From: Flavobacterium circumlabens
GTDB taxonomy: Bacteria; Bacteroidota; Bacteroidia; Flavobacteriales; Flavobacteriaceae
NCBI RefSeq assembly: GCF_004345565.1
Contig: NZ_SLWA01000001.1
Location: forward strand, 963,892 to 1,027,891
Direction: 5' to 3'
Length of the DNA: 64,000 nucleotides
The notes beneath the pieces are model-generated. The model was given only the letters and a program-made list of their open reading frames with translations, was not told the DNA's origin and ran no database searches. Positions 59,380 through 64,000 of this stretch are shown here, one piece after another. Every line of letters begins with the position of its first letter. Position 1 is the stretch's first letter. The translations under genes were made by a program, and so were the position numbers.

Positions 59380-61773
59380 TTATTTAGGGGTAACAACCGG
59401 TGTTAAAGTATCTTTTGCAACAATGATACTGTCTTTTACAGGAGCAGTTTCAATCGGTTTCAAAGGAGCAGTATATCTTTTTATTTTCTGCTGAATCAAA
59501 ACGGCATCATTCAGCACAAAAGGTGTCGGCATCATCCAGTCATTTCTTGGTTTGATATTAAACAGTGGATTGGTCATTAAATCAAACGAACTTTCAATAA
59601 GATCCATATCGAAAATAGAGGATTTATTGATGTAAAATTCCAATACAAGCGGTTCGTTGCCTACCACATAATAACATAAAATCTTGCTGTCATTGCGTTC
59701 TAAACGATTTCCGATCTGTCCTGAAGTCGAAACTCCATTGGCCTTAAAGTTGTAAAACGTCATTTTTGTGTTGGCATAAATGTCATAACGATTTACTTTT
59801 CTGTTGGGGGAGATTTTTATTTTTAAATACCTGTTGTTTCCAACTACACTGTCTTTTATGAATGTTACTGTTGGTTTTGGCACTGCTACATTAGGAGCAA
59901 TTGCACTGTAGGTAAATGTTGAATTGTATTTGCTGGTAATCGGAAGTGAATTTAAACCCACTGCTTTTTGATTGGTCTGTCCCAGATAGCTTTTGGTCCA
60001 GTCGTCTAAGTTGACGTCATAAGTAGTCCATAGTGCCGAATTGGTGTTGGCGTTATAGACATACAATAAACTGTTTGATTTTGCTTTCCCGTGTTCATAA
60101 CCGGAGTGAATACCTGCGTAAACGAAAAACCCAATGGAAATACTAAAAAAGAGCATTGTCCATATTCCTTTTTTAGAAAAAGCGCCAAATATAGGGAGCA
60201 ATAGTCCAAAGACCAAAACGGTGAGAATTGCACTTCCGTAAAGTATTTTTAATCCTAAACCAACCGGAAACATGATTATAAAAGGAGCTACAATGGCTAA
60301 GGCCGGAATACAAAATAATAAGTTCAGGCCTAAACTGTAATGTTGGGTGATGACAAAAATTCCAAATAAAATAATTCCGAAATATACCGGAATAATTAAG
60401 AAACCGGCTCCCGTCAGGCTGTTGGCCAGAAAGGCATTGATTACGATCCAAAGGAGTAAAGGGGCTACGAAATGATTCATAGTTATCTTTCCTTCAGAAA
60501 AGTGATGATAGAAGGCAAAACAAATGGCAATACTTAGTGTTACAAAAGCACCGATGTAAGCATGTCCGTTGTACGTAAATCCGTTGAGCAAATCATTGTA
60601 TTGCGGATAGGCCTCCAGAAGAATTTTCCATCCTAAAAAAGTAACCAGTCCGGATATAATCAGGGAACCTAACAACGGAACAAATCCTCTGAAAATCTCC
60701 CTGAAGCTAATGACGCGTTTCGCTTTTCCTATAAATATAAAAAGGATTAACAGACCTAAAGCTACGATTGTCATGGGTGCTACCCAGCTAAAAGGATAAC
60801 TTATAAAAAATCCGAAGGGAACATTAAAATAAACATTATCCTGAGTTGAAGCTGTTGTATTTAAATCAATATTCGAAAAATATTTCAATAAAGGCATTAG
60901 ATACGTTCCCTGATGTGTCAGTGTGGTTGTATTGAGATGCTGAATGTCATCTTGTTGAGTGTGGTAATTGAAATGACCATCGATAAAAGCAAAATTAAAT
61001 CCCTGAATGTTTCCCTGCTCTCTAAAAACGGTCAGATCAGTATCATTCGGAAGCATTTTGTAAATGCTGTACATGAGTGAATTTGAAACCGGAAATTTTG
61101 TTTTGGCATTTGAGAATTCTTTTACAAGCGCTTCATTTCCTTTGTTGGTCTCCATTAGCATATAACTTGGTCCTGAAGAACCTCTGGCTTCAAAATTTAA
61201 AACCAGTCCTACGTCTTTTGCCCACGGATGCTGATTTACAAAAAGTGCCGCACCGTTTAAGCCTAATTCTTCGGCATCGGAAAAGAGAATAATAATATCA
61301 TTTTTATGAGGTTGTTTTGCGTATAAAAAGGCACGGATACCTTCCAGGATTGTGGCAACTCCGGAAGCATCATCACTTGCTCCTTTAGAAAACGAGTGTG
61401 GGGCACTGTCGTAATGGGAAAGTAATAAAAGCGCTTTTGAATTGTCTGTTCCTTTAATGCGGGCAAGAATATTCTTAGATTTTACCAGAAGTCCTTTGTT
61501 GTTAAGGGTGAATCCTTCCTGGACAGTTGTCTCTAAACCGATTCTGTTTAGTTCAAGTTTAAGATAATTGGCAACTAATTCATGATTTGTCGAGCCTACA
61601 TAATGGGGTTTTTGGGCTATGATTTTAACTTGGTTTAGTGCTCGTTCTGTAGAGAATTCTGCAAGGGCTTCTTCGTTTTTAGAAACCCACTGGGGCATCA
61701 TTGTGGCGTATATGATAGCTAAAATGGCTATGACGCAGAGAAAGGCTAGTATTGAAGTAGGATTTTTTTTCAT
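59380..61773 (-). CDS. Membrane-bound M28-family zinc aminopeptidase
   Basis: 797 residues. After an N-terminal membrane anchor (about 8-28) comes the M28 domain: SHYDSAPHSFSKGASDDASGVATILEG holds the first zinc His and Asp, and DAEELGLNGA the catalytic Glu and zinc Glu; a later His is in GHFNYHTQQDD. From about residue 330 follow about eight membrane helices, then a C-terminal soluble part (about 560-797). It probably trims N-terminal residues of peptides outside the inner membrane. Last gene of the three-gene unit with the zinc-finger protein and the nitrilase fusion. Confidence 0.9.
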   Translation of the reverse strand: MKKNPTSILAFLCVIAILAIIYATMMPQWVSKNEEALAEFSTERALNQVKIIAQKPHYVGSTNHELVANYLKLELNRIGLETTVQEGFTLNNKGLLVKSKNILARIKGTDNSKALLLLSHYDSAPHSFSKGASDDASGVATILEGIRAFLYAKQPHKNDIIILFSDAEELGLNGAALFVNQHPWAKDVGLVLNFEARGSSGPSYMLMETNKGNEALVKEFSNAKTKFPVSNSLMYSIYKMLPNDTDLTVFREQGNIQGFNFAFIDGHFNYHTQQDDIQHLNTTTLTHQGTYLMPLLKYFSNIDLNTTASTQDNVYFNVPFGFFISYPFSWVAPMTIVALGLLILFIFIGKAKRVISFREIFRGFVPLLGSLIISGLVTFLGWKILLEAYPQYNDLLNGFTYNGHAYIGAFVTLSIAICFAFYHHFSEGKITMNHFVAPLLLWIVINAFLANSLTGAGFLIIPVYFGIILFGIFVITQHYSLGLNLLFCIPALAIVAPFIIMFPVGLGLKILYGSAILTVLVFGLLLPIFGAFSKKGIWTMLFFSISIGFFVYAGIHSGYEHGKAKSNSLLYVYNANTNSALWTTYDVNLDDWTKSYLGQTNQKAVGLNSLPITSKYNSTFTYSAIAPNVAVPKPTVTFIKDSVVGNNRYLKIKISPNRKVNRYDIYANTKMTFYNFKANGVSTSGQIGNRLERNDSKILCYYVVGNEPLVLEFYINKSSIFDMDLIESSFDLMTNPLFNIKPRNDWMMPTPFVLNDAVLIQQKIKRYTAPLKPIETAPVKDSIIVAKDTLTPVVTPK

Positions 61774-61783
61774 GTTGAATATA

Positions 61784-62131
61784 CTAAATTTCTTTTTTTA
61801 CGAGCATAAAATAATCATTGTCCAGGAAGCAATATCCCTGGTCATACAGGAAATAATAGGTATCGCCTGTTTTCGTCTGCAAAATATTAGTAAAAAAATC
61901 AAAATCAAAGCCTTTATTCAACATTTTATCTCTTGTTGCTTTTGATTTTCCTTCTGAATTGAGTTCAGACAAAATACGGTAATTTTTGCGTAATTTATTG
62001 TTTACATTCCGCATAAAATTATTCGTATCCTTATTTATTTTATTATTGTATGCATTGCGACAACTGTCGGAACAGAATTTTTTATCTTCCCGGCCTACAA
62101 TTTTTTCAGAGCATTCGAGACATGTTTTCAT
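61784..62131 (-). CDS. Small zinc-finger protein
   Basis: 115 residues. The N-terminal CLECSEKIVGREDKKFCSDSC has four cysteines arranged CxxC...CxxxC for one zinc, like the DUF2116/zinc-ribbon group, followed by RNAYNNKINKD. The C-terminal 55 residues (FFTNILQTKTGDTYYFLYDQGYCFLDND) look like a small beta domain. Its ATG overlaps the stop of the nitrilase fusion by four bases (ATGA type). Function unknown. Confidence 0.75.
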   Translation of the reverse strand: MKTCLECSEKIVGREDKKFCSDSCRNAYNNKINKDTNNFMRNVNNKLRKNYRILSELNSEGKSKATRDKMLNKGFDFDFFTNILQTKTGDTYYFLYDQGYCFLDNDYFMLVKKEI

Positions 62132-63660
62132 GGCTGTTCTATTTTTCTAATTTCATACAGGTCATTCCTTCTGTCCTTTAGAATGCGGACACTTCCATGC
62201 TCGTGGAGCTGTTTTAGCAAATTCAGATCAACGTCTACGATCAGAGTCATTTCTGTATTCGGAGTAGCTTCTGCTTTTATACCATTACTCGGAAAAGCAA
62301 AATCAGACGGTGTAAATACCGATGCCTGCGCATATTGAATATCCATATTATTTACTTTCGGTAAATTACCGACGCAGCCTGCAATGGCTACATAACATTC
62401 ATTTTCTATCGCTCTGGCCTGTGAGCAATGTTTTACACGGGTGTAAGCATTCTGAGTATCGGTTAAGAATGGAACGAACAAAATATTCATTCCTTCATTG
62501 GCCATAATTCTGGAGAGTTCCGGGAATTCGACATCATAGCAAATCAGGATTCCGATTTTACCGCAATCGGTATCAAAGGTTTTAAATTGAGATCCGCCTT
62601 TCATTCCCCAATGCTGTACTTCGTTGGGAGTAATGTGAATTTTGGTATACATTTCCGAAGTTCCGTCTCTTTTGCATAAAAAACCGACATTGTATAAATT
62701 GCCGTTTTCTAAATGAGGCATACTTCCGGTGATGATATTGATATTGTATGAAATGGCGAATTCCTGAAAGCGTTTTCGAATCGGATCAGAATGTCGGGCC
62801 AATTCCCTGATGGCTTCTGCTTCCGAAAGATGATTATAATCGGCCATTAAAGGCGCAATAAAAAGTTCCGGAAATAAAGCAAAATCACTCCCGTAACCCG
62901 AAACGACATCAATAAAAAACTCCGCTTGTTCAAATAAAGCTTCAACATTGTTAAGCTGACGCATCTGCCATTGGATTAATCCCAATCGAATCACACTTTT
63001 TTCAAGGTTAATTAATCTTGGACTTTCATCGTAATAGACATTGTTCCATTCTAAAAGCACGGCAAATTCTTTGGATTCTTCGTCGCCTTCCAAGTAATTT
63101 TTGATGATTCTTAAAACGTGAAAATCATTACTCAGCTGAAACGAAAGTACAGGATCGTGTAATTCTTTGTGTTTTACTTTTTCGATATAATTCTTGGGAG
63201 TCATTTTACTGGCATACTGACCATAGTTTGGAATTCTTCCTGCAAAGACAATCGCTTTTAGGTTCAATTGCTCACAAAGTTCTTTACGGGCATCATACAA
63301 ACGACGGCCTAAACGTAAGCCACGGTAATTGGGGTGGATAAAAACATCAATTCCGTATAAAATTTCGCCATCCTTATTATGGGTAGAGAAAGTGTAATCC
63401 CCGATAATTTGTTTGTAATTATGTCTTTTGTCGACCAATTTTTCATCCAGTATTAAAGAAAGTGCTGATCCTACAACCACACCATCTACTAAAATAACCA
63501 GTTGACCTTCAGGAAATATGGAGAGTAATTTTTTTATGTCTTTAGATTCCCAATACGAATTAGCCATTTCGGGATAGGATTCTATCATTGAGTTTTTCAA
63601 TTGTTTGTAATCGACTAATTGTAAATTTCGCAATTCAACTTTGTTGATTTGTTTCTGCAT
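62128..63660 (-). CDS. GNAT acetyltransferase-carbon-nitrogen hydrolase fusion
   Basis: 510 residues in two parts. Residues about 8-200 form a GNAT domain with the acetyl-CoA loop RGLRLGRRLYDAR (113-125). From about 224 a nitrilase-superfamily domain has the full catalytic triad: Glu265 in LFPELFIAP, Lys340 in YTKIHITPNE and Cys374 in LICYDVEFPE. Such fusions occur in several phyla. It should hydrolyse an amide or nitrile linkage and transfer an acyl group, perhaps on the same metabolite. The gene leads the unit with the zinc-finger and M28 genes. Confidence 0.92.
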   Translation of the reverse strand: MQKQINKVELRNLQLVDYKQLKNSMIESYPEMANSYWESKDIKKLLSIFPEGQLVILVDGVVVGSALSLILDEKLVDKRHNYKQIIGDYTFSTHNKDGEILYGIDVFIHPNYRGLRLGRRLYDARKELCEQLNLKAIVFAGRIPNYGQYASKMTPKNYIEKVKHKELHDPVLSFQLSNDFHVLRIIKNYLEGDEESKEFAVLLEWNNVYYDESPRLINLEKSVIRLGLIQWQMRQLNNVEALFEQAEFFIDVVSGYGSDFALFPELFIAPLMADYNHLSEAEAIRELARHSDPIRKRFQEFAISYNINIITGSMPHLENGNLYNVGFLCKRDGTSEMYTKIHITPNEVQHWGMKGGSQFKTFDTDCGKIGILICYDVEFPELSRIMANEGMNILFVPFLTDTQNAYTRVKHCSQARAIENECYVAIAGCVGNLPKVNNMDIQYAQASVFTPSDFAFPSNGIKAEATPNTEMTLIVDVDLNLLKQLHEHGSVRILKDRRNDLYEIRKIEQP

Positions 63661-63747
63661 GTCTTAAATGTTTTTCTCGAATATACGAAAATATTACCAT
63701 TTACAAACGCTTACAAATAATTACAACCGAAAGTAAATAATATACAA

Positions 63748-63779
63748 TTGCATAATTGTAAGAAAATACATTATATTTG
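63748..63779 (+). promoter_or_regulatory. ssb promoter
   Basis: TTG (63748-63750), 21 bases, then TATATTTG (63772-63779) matches the Bacteroidota promoter consensus. It lies 56 bases before the ssb ATG. Confidence 0.6.
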
Positions 63780-63835
63780 TTTTGTTGAATTTGACTAACA
63801 AATTCATTTATAGTAACATTAAAAATTTATACGCC

Positions 63836-64000
63836 ATGAATGCAATGAAAAACAGAGTACAGTTAATTGGGAACGTAGGTAACGATCCGGAAATTAAAAC
63901 ATTGGAAAACGGAAAAAAGTTAGCGCATATGAGTATCGCTACAAATGAGTACTACAAGAATGAGAAAGGCGAGAAAGTGGAACAAACAGAATGGCACCGT
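63836..64000 (+). CDS. ssb: Single-stranded DNA-binding protein, N-terminal part
   Basis: The first 55 codons of a gene that runs off the window. NRVQLIGNVGNDPEIKTLENGKKLAHMSIATNEYY and EWHR at the edge are typical of the SSB OB-fold. SSB coats single-stranded DNA in replication, repair and recombination. A consensus promoter precedes it. Confidence 0.95.
   Translation, partial: MNAMKNRVQLIGNVGNDPEIKTLENGKKLAHMSIATNEYYKNEKGEKVEQTEWHR

Noticed and set aside
1..64000. tRNA, rRNA and known riboswitches
   Set aside because: No cloverleaf, rRNA segment or familiar riboswitch core was recognised by eye; a covariance-model scan was not possible.

Overview
The window comes from a Bacteroidota chromosome, almost certainly a Flavobacterium-like member of the Flavobacteriaceae. 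The DNA is AT-rich. Candidate promoters follow the Bacteroidota TTG / TAnnTTTG pattern. Marker genes include the gliding lipoprotein GldH, a protease with a C-terminal type IX secretion sorting domain, lycopene cyclase, a SusC-like TonB receptor, and many secreted proteins and lipoproteins. No rRNA, tRNA or CRISPR array was seen. The left edge cuts an M13 peptidase gene and the right edge cuts ssb.

Layout. (1) 276-8071, minus strand: a heme-biosynthesis run hemA-hemC-hemD-hemE-(three small unrelated genes)-hemF-hemB, ending in a c-type cytochrome lipoprotein. (2) 8429-12566: a periplasmic module with a truncated-hemoglobin-like lipoprotein, a small anchored protein, a DUF5777-type barrel and an OB-fold protein on the minus strand, and a c-type cytochrome and two tandem YceI proteins on the plus strand. 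It separates hemA from (3) 12701-15518, plus strand: an AraC regulator, hemH and hemJ. With (1) this gives every step from glutamyl-tRNA to protoheme except hemL. (4) 15591-18407: an NtrY-like histidine kinase, an enoyl-CoA hydratase and a small unknown. (5) 18648-26201: a metal-homeostasis region with a DtxR-family regulator, an Nramp transporter fused to a Usp domain, a Fur-family regulator, MerC, a TrxR-like flavoprotein, a TonB receptor and a thioredoxin-like protein. Two nearly identical DtxR-type boxes lie upstream of the Nramp gene and the TonB receptor, tying these genes into one candidate regulon. (6) 26220-30078: lycopene cyclase, a bacilliredoxin, a TrhO enzyme with an unusual C-terminal domain, and a single-gene IS200-type/REP-associated transposase followed by two palindromic hairpins. 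(7) 30175-35362: an accessory stretch with ankyrin proteins, a lipoprotein, a helical/beta-repeat protein and two gene remnants. (8) 35860-42768: RicT-like protein, GldH, PBP1A, and a CoA-transferase pair split by a class A beta-lactamase gene. (9) 42918-53763: membrane, phosphatase, protease, DinB, PAS, fumarase, lipoprotein, FKBP and Gate-domain genes. (10) 53874-64000: a minus-strand run of DNA-repair-like and general genes, LysR with a divergent rhodanese gene, a GNAT-nitrilase fusion operon, and ssb.

A recurring oddity is that many intergenic gaps hold long near-perfect inverted repeats, different in sequence but alike in design, including two flanking hemE. The beta-lactamase gene is bracketed by two diverged copies of one such repeat.
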